DNA of 64,000 nucleotides, taken from the NCBI RefSeq assembly GCF_022601675.1, contig NZ_JAKVIL010000014.1:1-64000 (forward strand). The letters run 5' to 3'. The notes under the pieces were generated by a model. That model saw only the letters and a list, made by a program, of their open reading frames with translations. It had not been told where the DNA came from and searched no databases. Positions within the stretch are counted from its first letter, which is position 1. Every line of letters starts with the position of its first letter. The position numbers and the translations under genes were made by a program. This document shows positions 34,427 to 42,827 of this stretch, in pieces. The stretch comes from Ancylobacter gelatini (GTDB lineage: Bacteria > Pseudomonadota > Alphaproteobacteria > Rhizobiales > Xanthobacteraceae).

Positions 34427-35038
34427 ATGTCGTCGACGAAGAAGCCGTCCAATATCCGCCAGGGTTTCAAGACGGGCGAACATATCGTGTATCCGTCCCA
34501 CGGCGTTGGACGTATCATGGCGATCGAGGAACAGGAAGTCGCGGGCTTCAAGCTCGAACTGTTCGTCATCAACTTTGAAAAAGACAAGATGACGCTGCGT
34601 GTGCCGGTTCCCAAGATCGCCTCCGTTGGCATGCGCAAGCTCTCCGAGCCGACCGTCCTTAAGAAGGCGCTGGAGACCCTCAAGGGCCGCGCCCGCGTGA
34701 AGCGCACCATGTGGAGCCGCCGCGCTCAGGAATATGAAGCCAAGATCAATTCCGGCGATCTGGTCGCGATTTCCGAGGTCGTGCGCGACCTCTATCGCTC
34801 CGACGCCCAGCCCGAGCAGTCTTACAGCGAGCGCCAGCTCTACGAGGCCGCGCTCGACCGCATGGCGCGCGAGCTCGGCGCGGTGGAGAACCTCACCGAG
34901 ACGGAAGCGGTCAAGATGATCGAGACCAATCTGCTCAAGGGTCCGCGTCGTCTGGGCAAGGGCGAGACGGATGCCGATCTCGCCGATGGCACCGATGCCG
35001 CCGATGCGGAGACCGAGACCGAGGAAGCCGCCGCCTGA
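34427..35038 (+). CDS. carD: CarD-family transcription regulator
   Basis: A 203-residue RNA-polymerase-binding regulator that stabilises open promoter complexes. The N-terminal CarD/TRCF interaction domain (about residues 10-70) has FKTGEHIVYPSHGVGRIMAI and MTLRVPVPKIASVGMRKL. The C-terminal helical DNA-binding domain (about 75-170) has ALETLKGRARVKRTMWSRRA and YERQLYEAALDRMARELG-type helices. The last 25 residues are an acidic Asp/Glu/Ala tail. I chose ATG 34427, with a CAGGAG site about 10 bases upstream. A strong terminator follows at 35085-35110. Confidence 0.93.
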   Translation: MSSTKKPSNIRQGFKTGEHIVYPSHGVGRIMAIEEQEVAGFKLELFVINFEKDKMTLRVPVPKIASVGMRKLSEPTVLKKALETLKGRARVKRTMWSRRAQEYEAKINSGDLVAISEVVRDLYRSDAQPEQSYSERQLYEAALDRMARELGAVENLTETEAVKMIETNLLKGPRRLGKGETDADLADGTDAADAETETEEAAA

Positions 35039-35084
35039 TTGCGGCTGGTGTGCGCCGTATCCCGGCTTGTGCCCGATCCTGATG

Positions 35085-35110
35085 AAAGCCCGGCCTCGCG
35101 CCGGGCTTTT
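35085..35110 (+). terminator. Intrinsic terminator after carD
   Basis: A 10-base stem (aaagcccggc/gccgggcttt) around a loop of about 6 bases, followed by tgctttt. It is 47 bases beyond the carD stop and in the right orientation. It separates carD from the sigma-factor gene. Confidence 0.85.
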
Positions 35111-35292
35111 GCTTTTCCTACGCCCGGTCGTCCGGGCCCGCTTTCCGCGCCCGTTACGGCATTGGCTGCATTGCTGCCCTAACGGAAACATTCGTGTGGA
35201 ACCTTGCCTAGCCTCGCGCGTTGTTCCGGCTGGTTGCGCAGCGTGAGCCAGGCAGCTCGCTCATGCGCGAAGCGGTGTGAGGAGGGGCGCAC

Positions 35293-36180
35293 ATGGATGT
35301 TCGGCCTGGCCGCGAGGGCAGCCTTCTCGACGCGGCGCTGCGTGCGCCGCTTCTGGCCCGCGAGGAAGAGTACGACCTCGCCCGCCGCTGGCGCCTCGAC
35401 GGTGACCAGCAGGCGCTGCATGCGCTGGTGCGCTCGCATATGCGGCTCGCCATGGCGATCGCCCGCCGTTTCCGGCACTACGGTCTGCCGATGCCCGATC
35501 TTGTTCAGGAAGGCCATGTCGGCCTGCTTGAGGCCGCTGCCCGCTTCGATACCGCTCATGAGGTGCGTTTCTCCACCTATGCGACCTGGTGGATCCGTGC
35601 CTCGATCCAGGATTACGTGCTGCGCAACTGGTCCATCGTGCGCGGCGGCACCTCTTCCGGTCAGAAATCGCTGTTCTTCAATCTGCGCCGCGTACGGGCC
35701 GCGCTGGAGCGTGCCCATGGCGGCTCCGGCGAAAAGCTGCCGCGTGAGGAGATGCAGCGCTCGATCGCTACCGCGCTCGGCGTCGAGCCCGTCGAGGTGG
35801 CGCGCATGGATGCCCGGCTTTATGCGCCCGACCTCTCGCTTAATGCCACGCTCGGGGCCGGCGACGAGGAAGGCTCCGAGCGCATGGACCATCTGGTGGC
35901 CGCCGACCCGCTGCCGGACGAGGAGGTCTCCAGCCATATCGACGGCGAGCGGCGTGGCCGCTGGCTGCGTTACGCGCTGAAGGCGCTGAACGAACGCGAA
36001 ATGCGCATCATCAAGGCGCGCCGGCTGAGCGAGGAGGGCGAGACGCTGGATTCGCTCGGCGCGCGGCTGGGTATTTCCAAGGAGCGGGTACGACAGATCG
36101 AAAGCCGCGCCATCGAGAAACTGCGCATCGCGCTCACCCAAGGCCCCGGCGTGCCGCGCGGTGCTTTCGGGCCGGCGTGA
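35293..36180 (+). CDS. rpoH: RNA polymerase sigma-32 type factor RpoH2
   Basis: A 295-residue sigma factor of the heat-shock/oxidative-stress group. Region 2 has LVRSHMRLAMAIARRFRHYG, MPDLVQEGHVGLLEAAARFD and the promoter-melting RFSTYATWWIRASIQDYVL. The RpoH box QKSLFFNLRR is present (about residue 130). Region 4 has LGARLGISKERVRQIESRAI. Alphaproteobacteria often carry two RpoH paralogues; this one resembles RpoH2, which in Rhodobacter and Rhizobium serves singlet-oxygen and oxidative stress responses. The paralogue call is from overall pattern and neighbourhood, so moderately sure. Confidence 0.9.
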   Translation: MDVRPGREGSLLDAALRAPLLAREEEYDLARRWRLDGDQQALHALVRSHMRLAMAIARRFRHYGLPMPDLVQEGHVGLLEAAARFDTAHEVRFSTYATWWIRASIQDYVLRNWSIVRGGTSSGQKSLFFNLRRVRAALERAHGGSGEKLPREEMQRSIATALGVEPVEVARMDARLYAPDLSLNATLGAGDEEGSERMDHLVAADPLPDEEVSSHIDGERRGRWLRYALKALNEREMRIIKARRLSEEGETLDSLGARLGISKERVRQIESRAIEKLRIALTQGPGVPRGAFGPA

Positions 36181-36189
36181 GTCGCCCGC

Positions 36190-37707
36190 CTATTCGGAGA
36201 TGATCTTCACCTGTTCGCCGTAGGGCAGCTTGGCGCCGCGCGCCAGCCCGTTGATGATCAGGAAGCGGTCCAGCGCACGGTCCGGCACGTCCATCCGCGC
36301 GGCAAGCTTCTCCGGCGTGTCGGTCAGCCCCACCGTGACGATGCGCAGCCGTAGCGGCTTCACGTTTTCCGCCTCCTCGATGGAGACGCGCCGGAAGGTT
36401 TCGGCCGCCGCGCGGAACTGGCGGTCGAGTTCCGGGGTGAGGTCGCGCGCGGCGAAGATCAGCCGGTACACATCGCTGCCGAAGCGGATGGCAAACATGC
36501 GGAACGACCATTGCTCGCCGCGCGCCACGGCGGTGGCGGCGGGAAAGCCGTTGAGCACGAGACTTTCCACCGAGGAGATTTCCACCCCGTCGATCCAGCC
36601 CGAGGACAGATACTGGCCCAGGCTCTGATCGCCGGTCACGCGCACGGCGTCGAGCCGCAGCGCCTCGCGACCGGAGGACGACGCGCCGAGCACAGCCTGC
36701 GAGGTGTTCTCCAGCGTAAAGCCCTGCGGCGCCGTAAAGGTGAAGCCGAGCTTGGGGTGAAAGAAGCGGCTGCCGCGGATGAAGCCTTCCTTGGGGTCGT
36801 CGCCATAGACCAGCCCGTCCAGCGCGGCCAGATACTGTTTGCGGTCGCGCTCTCCGGGCTTGTCGGGCGAGGCATATTCGCGGGCATTGGCCATGACGAT
36901 GGAGATGCGCTCGGGCGTCGCCGGATGACTCGCGAGAAAGTCGGCATTGTCCGGTGTCGAGGTCTGGCCGATCGAGGTCGATTTCAGGGAGGACTGTTCG
37001 CCCATCACCGTGAGGAAGCGCTCGGCGCCGTAAGGGTCGAAGCCGGCGCGCGCGCTGATGCCGACGCCGATGGCGTCCGCCTCCAGTTCCTGCCCGCGCG
37101 AGAAGCTCGCCAGCGAGATTCGGCTGCGGGCCAGCGCGAGGGCGCCGAGATCGGAGTCATTGACCACGTCCGAGATCACGCGGCTGACCAGCACCGCCTG
37201 CTTCATCTGGTCTTCGCGGGTGGCGGCATGGTTGGCGATTACATGGGCCATCTCATGAGCCAGCACCGAGGCGATCTCGGAATTGTCGGAGGCCAGCGCC
37301 AGCAGGCCGCGCGTGATGTAGAGCGAGCCATTGGGAAGGGCGAAGGCATTGATCGCCGGAGAATTGAGGATGGTGACCCGGTAGCGCTGGTCCGGCCGCT
37401 CCGACGCCGCCACCAGCCGGGTGACGATGCTCTGGATCAGAGCCTGCAGCTTCGGGTCGCCGTAAATGCCGCCATAGGAGGCGACGAGGCGCTCATGCTC
37501 CTTGCGCTGGGCCGGGGTGAGCATTTCCTCCAGCGCCAGCTCGGCGGAGGCGGAAGCCTTCGGCTCACCGGGCTCGTTGAGGCTGGCGCAGGCGGCGGCA
37601 AACAGCGAGATGCCAGCGATGAAGGCGAGCGAGATCGAACGGCGCAGGCGATAACCTGACCCGCGCGCCGCTTCCGGCCGAGTCTCCTGCCGTCCTGCCG
37701 TTCTCAC
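36190..37707 (-). CDS. M48-family metalloprotease lipoprotein with LysM-like tail
   Basis: A 505-residue envelope protease related to BepA/LoiP. The N terminus has a hydrophobic segment ending AAAC that could be a lipoprotein site. The zinc site is VLAHEMAHVIANHAATRED (about residue 150), with the third ligand in SRGQELEADAIGV. After the catalytic domain comes a region with a TPERISIVMANARE motif, and the last 50 residues resemble a LysM-type fold (DTPEKLAARMDVPDRALDRF). I favour GTG 37707, whose GTGA overlaps the stop of the upstream nuclease-like gene; ATG 37734 is the alternative. Confidence 0.85.
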   Translation of the reverse strand: MRTAGRQETRPEAARGSGYRLRRSISLAFIAGISLFAAACASLNEPGEPKASASAELALEEMLTPAQRKEHERLVASYGGIYGDPKLQALIQSIVTRLVAASERPDQRYRVTILNSPAINAFALPNGSLYITRGLLALASDNSEIASVLAHEMAHVIANHAATREDQMKQAVLVSRVISDVVNDSDLGALALARSRISLASFSRGQELEADAIGVGISARAGFDPYGAERFLTVMGEQSSLKSTSIGQTSTPDNADFLASHPATPERISIVMANAREYASPDKPGERDRKQYLAALDGLVYGDDPKEGFIRGSRFFHPKLGFTFTAPQGFTLENTSQAVLGASSSGREALRLDAVRVTGDQSLGQYLSSGWIDGVEISSVESLVLNGFPAATAVARGEQWSFRMFAIRFGSDVYRLIFAARDLTPELDRQFRAAAETFRRVSIEEAENVKPLRLRIVTVGLTDTPEKLAARMDVPDRALDRFLIINGLARGAKLPYGEQVKIISE

Positions 37708-38591
37708 CGGTCCCCCGCCTTCTGTCCTTCCCAAACGTCGTCTACCGCCGCGATCTGCTCGATCCAGCGTATGTCGATCGCCGGCCCGCCATCCTCGACG
37801 ACCGGGCCGCGAACCGCGACCCGCCGTCCGGCGACATCCGCCAGCGCAATGCCGCGCTGCGTTAAAGCGCGGCTGACATCCTTTTCCAGCCGAACCGTGG
37901 CGTCTTTGCGCCAGACCACGCCGAAATTGAGATAATCGACCACGCGCCCGGTTCCAACCGTCAGTACGCGACCTGCCAGGATCGTGAAGCGCCCGCGTCG
38001 CTCGTTTAGCGCCGCGATATTACCGGCCGCGAGCGGCAGATGCGCCCACAGCCCCTGACGGCCCTGCCGCGCCGGGCGCTCGGCCTCGGCAAAGCTGTCC
38101 ATGCAGCCGAGAAAACCGGGCTCCGGCCGTGCCACGGCAAGGCCGTCCGCCAGAAGTGCGGCTTGCAACGCAATGGATGCCTGCCCGTTTTCAGCATCAA
38201 GGCGCACCAGGCCGGCGTGCCGGCCATGGCGGTCGGTGCCGGCCCCGGCCTGCGCGAGGCTCGCCATCCGGCCGGGCGTCGTGCGGCCGAGGAAAGCGGC
38301 CATCGCCGCCTCTCCCCCGGCGGCGTCTATGGCGGCGAGCCGCACGAGGCGGGAATCCTCCAGCACCAGTTCCCCGGCGTCGGTGACCCCCGTGACGCGG
38401 CCAAGCGGGCGGTAATCATCCGGGCATGGCGTGGCGGCAAGAGCGGGCAGGGCGGTCATCAGCAGGGCGACGAGGCCGGTGATCGTCGCGGTGCAGGCAC
38501 GCAGCGAAGCGGCGGCCCGATGCGGCGCGCCGGGAAAAAGCGGGCATCCTGTCAGCCGGCTTGCGGCGACGGTCGATGACGGCAGTCCCAT
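37704..38591 (-). CDS. Exported SNase-like (thermonuclease family) protein
   Basis: A 295-residue protein with a late hydrophobic signal (TITGLVALLMTALPALAATP, about residues 35-55), so the true start may be further in than ATG 38591. The staphylococcal-nuclease-like region runs from about 60 to 190: GRVTGVTDAGELVLEDSRLV, RLAAIDAAGGEAAM, and DRHGRHAGLVRL, which keeps the DxxGR motif. RQGLWAHLPLAA matches the family's RGLW ending. A second domain of about 90 residues follows. Catalytic capacity is unproven, since the other active-site residues are hard to place. Translationally coupled to the M48 protease. Confidence 0.68.
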   Translation of the reverse strand: MGLPSSTVAASRLTGCPLFPGAPHRAAASLRACTATITGLVALLMTALPALAATPCPDDYRPLGRVTGVTDAGELVLEDSRLVRLAAIDAAGGEAAMAAFLGRTTPGRMASLAQAGAGTDRHGRHAGLVRLDAENGQASIALQAALLADGLAVARPEPGFLGCMDSFAEAERPARQGRQGLWAHLPLAAGNIAALNERRGRFTILAGRVLTVGTGRVVDYLNFGVVWRKDATVRLEKDVSRALTQRGIALADVAGRRVAVRGPVVEDGGPAIDIRWIEQIAAVDDVWEGQKAGDR

Positions 38592-38775
38592 CGCGCCTCG
38601 ATCGCTCTGCTATTTCAACGACATCCATCATACAAGAATGCGCCGCGCGCGCCATCCGCCCATGGAAGGGAGCGCCGGTGCGTGCCGGGATGCTTGCCCG
38701 TGACGACGATTCGCTTCATACGCTAGGAAGCTGTCCTGCCCCTGCGCCGGATAGCGGGGAAGTCGAGGCTTCCAC

Positions 38776-38852
38776 CTCCCGGTAGCTCAGCAGGATAGAG
38801 CACAGGTTTCCTAAACCTGGGGTCAGGGGTTCGAATCCCTTCCGGGAGGCCA
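38776..38852 (+). tRNA. tRNA-Arg (anticodon CCT)
   Basis: Standard cloverleaf: acceptor CTCCCGG with CCGGGAG, D arm GCTCAGCAGGATAGAGC, anticodon stem-loop CAGGTTTCCTAAACCTG presenting CCT, and T arm AGGGGTTCGAATCCCTT. A discriminator G and an encoded CCA (38850-38852) follow. It lies between the nuclease-like gene and the siderophore locus. Confidence 0.95.
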
Positions 38853-38961
38853 TTTCCGCCCCCTCAATGCGCCCGGTCCAAGTGCCGCACCGGCATGACA
38901 CCATCTCCTGTCCGAGTCGCCGTCATCAGCGGCGGCCTTGCCTTGGGTAAGGTTTGTGATC

Positions 38962-39000
38962 ATTACTTTAAGTAATTCCAAACAGGCTTATGGCTATAAT
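38962..39000 (+). promoter_or_regulatory. Probable iron-regulated promoter with inverted-repeat operator
   Basis: An inverted repeat of two 7-base arms with one central base (attactt-t-aagtaat, 38962-38976) lies 18 bases before a perfect TATAAT at 38995-39000. It overlaps the expected -35 zone in a strikingly AT-rich pocket (38955-39035). A second imperfect repeat (aaacaa...ttgttt) follows at about 39017-39039. A repressor bound there would block the promoter of the binding-protein gene that starts at 39109. The regulator (Fur, Irr or RirA type) cannot be named from the sequence. Confidence 0.5.
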
Positions 39001-39108
39001 CAGATTAGACTAATTAAAAACAAACGATTACAGATTGTTTAGTTGACGGTCTGGGTGCAGAAGGCGGATAGCCATCTTCACTGTCGATCACCGTCCACGA
39101 AGTTCTCC

Positions 39109-40266
39109 ATGATGCGAAGCCGAGCGGATCGTTCATCCAGCCGTCTGTCCTATGTCTGGACGGCTTTCGCCCACCGTTTCGCCGGAATCGTTGTCGCCGC
39201 GTTGGTGCTGTGCCTGCTGTCGGCCGGCGCGCGCGCGCAGGTGACGCTGACCGACGTTACCGGGCGCGAGGTGACGCTTGAGAAGCCGGCGAGCCGGCTA
39301 CTGATCGATGACGGGCGTTTCCTCGTCGCGCTGTCGCTGGTGCATCCTGACCCGGTGAGTGTTCTCGCCGCCTGGCCGCGGGACATCAACCGCATCGGCA
39401 AGCGGACCTATGAGGACTACCGCGCGAAGTTCCCGGCGATCGATTCGCTGGCCAAGGTGGCGAGTTCAGCCGGGGCGCTTTCCGTGGAGCAGGTGGTGGC
39501 GGCGCGGCCGGACCTCGCCGTGTTCTCGCTCGGCTCGCAGCCCTCTGACGAGGAGCGCGCACGCATCGAGGCGGCGGGCATCCCGGTCGTGGTCATCGAT
39601 TTCTTCACCCATCCGCTGACCAATGTTGAGCCGAGCCTCACCCTGCTCGGCAAAGCCACGGGACGCGAGGCGCAGGCGGCCGACTTTCTGGCCTTCCGCC
39701 GCGCGCAACTGGATGCGATCACCGCCAAGGTGGCGGCGCTGCCCGCGGACAAGCGCCCGCGCGTCTTTCTGGAGCCGCACGCGGCCATGACGGCCGATTG
39801 CTGCAACTCGCCGGGCCGCGGCAATGTCGGCGACATCATCGAGATGGTGGGCGGCACCAATATCGGTGCGGCGGTGATCCCGCGCGCCTTCGGCAAGCTC
39901 AATCTCGAATACGTCATCGCGCAGGACCCGCAGGTCTACATCGCGACCGGCGGCAGCCACATGGAAGGCACGGCCGGGCTGCTGGTCGGGCCGGAATACA
40001 GCGCCGAGCGCGCGCGAGAGACGCTGGAGGGCGTGGTGTCTCGCCCCGGCTTCTCGGGCTTCGACGCGGTGCGCGAGGGGAGGGTGCATGGGCTGTCCCA
40101 CCAGCTCCTCAACTCGCCGCTCGACGTGCTCACCGTCGGGCTGCTCGCCAAATGGGTCCATCCCGAACTCTTCGCCGATCTCGATGTCGAGGCCACGCAG
40201 CGCGCGCTGAACGAGCGGTTTCTCGCCGTGCCGGTGACGGGCGCCAACTGGATCGACCTCGACTGA
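39109..40266 (+). CDS. Siderophore-binding periplasmic protein (FepB-like)
   Basis: A 385-residue ABC-importer binding protein. A signal peptide ends near ARAQV (about residue 44). The binding-protein core follows: VTLTDVTGREVTLEKPASRL, VEQVVAARPDLAVFSLG, an inter-lobe helix, and GNVGDIIEMVGGTNIGAAV in the C-terminal lobe. It is the first gene of the siderophore block, so it most likely binds the ferric catecholate. I chose ATG 39109; ATG 39112 and an upstream frame from 39043 are less likely. The matching permease and ATPase lie on the other strand at 50043-51883. Confidence 0.83.
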   Translation: MMRSRADRSSSRLSYVWTAFAHRFAGIVVAALVLCLLSAGARAQVTLTDVTGREVTLEKPASRLLIDDGRFLVALSLVHPDPVSVLAAWPRDINRIGKRTYEDYRAKFPAIDSLAKVASSAGALSVEQVVAARPDLAVFSLGSQPSDEERARIEAAGIPVVVIDFFTHPLTNVEPSLTLLGKATGREAQAADFLAFRRAQLDAITAKVAALPADKRPRVFLEPHAAMTADCCNSPGRGNVGDIIEMVGGTNIGAAVIPRAFGKLNLEYVIAQDPQVYIATGGSHMEGTAGLLVGPEYSAERARETLEGVVSRPGFSGFDAVREGRVHGLSHQLLNSPLDVLTVGLLAKWVHPELFADLDVEATQRALNERFLAVPVTGANWIDLD

Positions 40267-40325
40267 TGCACCGACCGACGCGCGCCCCCGCGCCGCGTCC
40301 CCCGCTTTTCCAACGGAGAAACGCC

Positions 40326-41513
40326 ATGCCGACCACTGCCCGTCCTGTACGCCCCAGCTTGCGCGGCCTGCGCAGCCTCGTCCTCGCCGCCACCGCGCTG
40401 GCGGCCTTCAGCGGCGCCGCGCTGGCGGATCCCGAATTCGTGAAATCCGTCAAGCCGGGCTCGGGGCTCTACGAGCTGGTGTTCAGCGCGCCGATGAACC
40501 GGGTCTATGTCGCCGCTGCCGGCACGCGCGGGTCCACCGATACCAGTGTCGTCGCGCTCGATCCGGCGACGCTCGAGGTCAAGGAGACCATCTCCCTCGG
40601 CGACGATCCGGTCTTCGGCCTCGGCATCAACAACAAGACCAACACGCTCTACGGCACCCAGACCCGCAACGGCACGATCGCCGTGGTCGACCTCAAGGCG
40701 GGCAAGGTCGTCGCCACCATCGCCAAGGAGGACAAGGCCCATGTCCGCCAGATTGCGGTCGACGAGGCGGCGAACCGCGTCTACGTCTCCGTCACCGGCC
40801 GCCGCGACACGCCGAGCTCGGTGTGGATCATCGACGGCGCGACCAACAAGGTCGTCGACAGCGTTGACGGGCTGACCGGCTCCGTCACCGGCCTTGCGCT
40901 TGATGCCAAGGGCAACCGGCTTTTCCTCTCGGGGCTGGACGGCAACGAGGTGCAGGTGGTCGATCTCGCCACCAAGCAGGTCACCAAGCGCTTCCCGTCG
41001 GGCGGCGAGGGGGCGATCAACGTCGCTTATGACGCGAGCGGCGATCAGGTCTTCGTCGCGAATCAGGGCTCGGGCGAGGTCGTGGCGCTCGACGCCAAGG
41101 ACGGCAAGATTCTCAAGCAGATCCCGACCGGAGAGGGCGCCCTGTCGCTGGCGATCGATCCCGAGCGCAGTCTCGTCTATGTCACCAACCGCCGCGCCGG
41201 CTATGTGACGCTGATCGATACCAAGACGCTGGATCCGGTCGCCAACGTCAATCTCGGCTCAATGCCGCAGACCGTGACCATCGATGTCGCCACCGGCAAC
41301 GCCTATGTCTCGTCCAAGATGAAGTCCGCCATGCGTCCGCGTCCGCCCGCGCCCCCGGCTGGCGCGGCTGGCGCGGCCGGTACGCCGCCTGTCCAGCCGG
41401 CTTCCGCGCCGGCGGCGGGTGCGCCTCCTGCCGGCGCTCCCGGCGGCGAGCGCGCGCGTCCGGTGCCGATGGTCGACCCCTTCGGCGATACCGTGACCCT
41501 GATCAAGCCCTGA
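40326..41513 (+). CDS. YncE-like exported beta-propeller protein
   Basis: A 395-residue periplasmic protein. After a signal peptide ending ALADP come about seven repeats of a YncE/NHL-type blade (for example RVYVAAAGTRGSTDTSVVAL, NRLFLSGLDGNEVQVVDLAT, RSLVYVTNRRAGYVTLIDTK). The last 60 residues are Pro/Ala/Gly-rich low complexity before a final blade-like DPFGDTVTLI. Established knowledge: E. coli YncE is a seven-bladed propeller that rises on iron starvation, but its function is not known. Here it sits between the binding protein and the isochorismate synthase, all on one strand, so an iron-related role is likely. Confidence 0.8.
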   Translation: MPTTARPVRPSLRGLRSLVLAATALAAFSGAALADPEFVKSVKPGSGLYELVFSAPMNRVYVAAAGTRGSTDTSVVALDPATLEVKETISLGDDPVFGLGINNKTNTLYGTQTRNGTIAVVDLKAGKVVATIAKEDKAHVRQIAVDEAANRVYVSVTGRRDTPSSVWIIDGATNKVVDSVDGLTGSVTGLALDAKGNRLFLSGLDGNEVQVVDLATKQVTKRFPSGGEGAINVAYDASGDQVFVANQGSGEVVALDAKDGKILKQIPTGEGALSLAIDPERSLVYVTNRRAGYVTLIDTKTLDPVANVNLGSMPQTVTIDVATGNAYVSSKMKSAMRPRPPAPPAGAAGAAGTPPVQPASAPAAGAPPAGAPGGERARPVPMVDPFGDTVTLIKP

Positions 41514-41609
41514 TCCGGCCCGTGCTTCGCCCCTCACGGGGGCGAGCCTGACGCTCTCCCGCGTCCCGTCTCCGACGGGGCGCGTTCGTCCCGAACAGGA
41601 ACCCTGCCG

Positions 41610-42827
41610 ATGACCGCACCTTCCAAAGGAGCGATGCGCATGCGCGATGCCGGAACGCAGGCGCGCTTTGCGCCTGCCCTGCCTTTCGCGCTGGTATCGG
41701 ATCGCGAGACGGTGGTCGGCCGGGGCTGCCTCGGCGTGCTTCCCGCCGGCGAGCGCCCGCTTGGCGAGCGGGTGGGGGACTGGTTCGCCGCTCATCCGAG
41801 CGCGCGGCTGCTGGTCGGCGCGCTGCCTTATGACCATCGCAGGCCTGCCCATCTGTTCCAGCCGGCCGAGGTCTCGCGCAGCGCGAGCCGCGCCTGCTTC
41901 GCCGCCGCCTTTCCCCCGCCAGCGCTCGTGCCGGCCGCGCCGGCTGCCGCGCCGCGTTGGACTGCGCAACCCGAACCATCGCTCGCCCGCTACCGCACGG
42001 CTGTGGCCGAGGCGCTCGCGATGATGGCGCGTGGAGAGGACGGGTTGCGCAAGATCGTGCTGTCGCGCAGCCTGCGCCTGAATTCGGACCGGCCGGTGGA
42101 CGCCAGCGCCCTGCTGCGCCGGCTCGCCGAGGACCATCATGCCGTGGCGTTCTGCGTGCCGCTGCCGGGCGAGCGCCCCCGCGCGCTGGTTGGCGCGACG
42201 CCGGAACTGCTGATCGACAAGAAGGGCGCGGCCATCGTCTCCCATCCGCTGGCCGGCTCCGCTCGGCGCTCGCGCGAGAAGGTGGCTGACGAGGCGGCGG
42301 CGCGCGCGCTGCTGGCTTCCGAGAAGGACAATCGCGAGCATCAAGAGGTGGTGAGCGCCATTCTTGACCAGCTCGCGCCCTATTGCACCGAACTCGGTGC
42401 GCCGGAGGGCACCCAGCTCACCGCGACCAACAGCATGTGGCATCTCGGCACCCGCATCACCGGGCGGGTGCGCGATGCCGCGATGCCGTCGGTCGACATC
42501 GCCGCGCTGCTGCACCCGACGCCCGCGGTCTGCGGCACCCCGCGCGCGGCGGCGGACCGGGCGATCGCGGCGCTTGAAGGCTATGATCGCGGCTTCTACG
42601 CCGGCGCGGTCGGCTGGTGCGACGCATCGGGCGATGGCACCTGGCATGTCGCCATACGCTGCGCCGAAATTGCCGACGCCGAGGCGCGGCTCTATGCCGG
42701 CGCCGGAATCGTGCCCGGTTCCGACCCGCAGGCCGAGGGCGACGAGACCTCCGCCAAGTTCGCCGCGCTGCTGCGCGCGCTCGGCATCGACGAAGACGGG
42801 CACCCTCTGCCGGAGGATGCGGCGTGA
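41610..42827 (+). CDS. entC: Isochorismate synthase (EntC/DhbC-like)
   Basis: Converts chorismate to isochorismate, the first step to 2,3-dihydroxybenzoate. The 405-residue protein has the chorismate-binding fold: [74 protein letters not shown] with the catalytic glutamate region, and [12 protein letters not shown]. The C-terminal [20 protein letters not shown] and [13 protein letters not shown] are typical. ATG 41610 has an AGGA site 9 bases upstream; ATG 41640, with AAAGGAG 9 bases before, is an equally good start. Its end overlaps entE by 4 bases. Confidence 0.93.
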   Translation: MTAPSKGAMRMRDAGTQARFAPALPFALVSDRETVVGRGCLGVLPAGERPLGERVGDWFAAHPSARLLVGALPYDHRRPAHLFQPAEVSRSASRACFAAAFPPPALVPAAPAAAPRWTAQPEPSLARYRTAVAEALAMMARGEDGLRKIVLSRSLRLNSDRPVDASALLRRLAEDHHAVAFCVPLPGERPRALVGATPELLIDKKGAAIVSHPLAGSARRSREKVADEAAARALLASEKDNREHQEVVSAILDQLAPYCTELGAPEGTQLTATNSMWHLGTRITGRVRDAAMPSVDIAALLHPTPAVCGTPRAAADRAIAALEGYDRGFYAGAVGWCDASGDGTWHVAIRCAEIADAEARLYAGAGIVPGSDPQAEGDETSAKFAALLRALGIDEDGHPLPEDAA

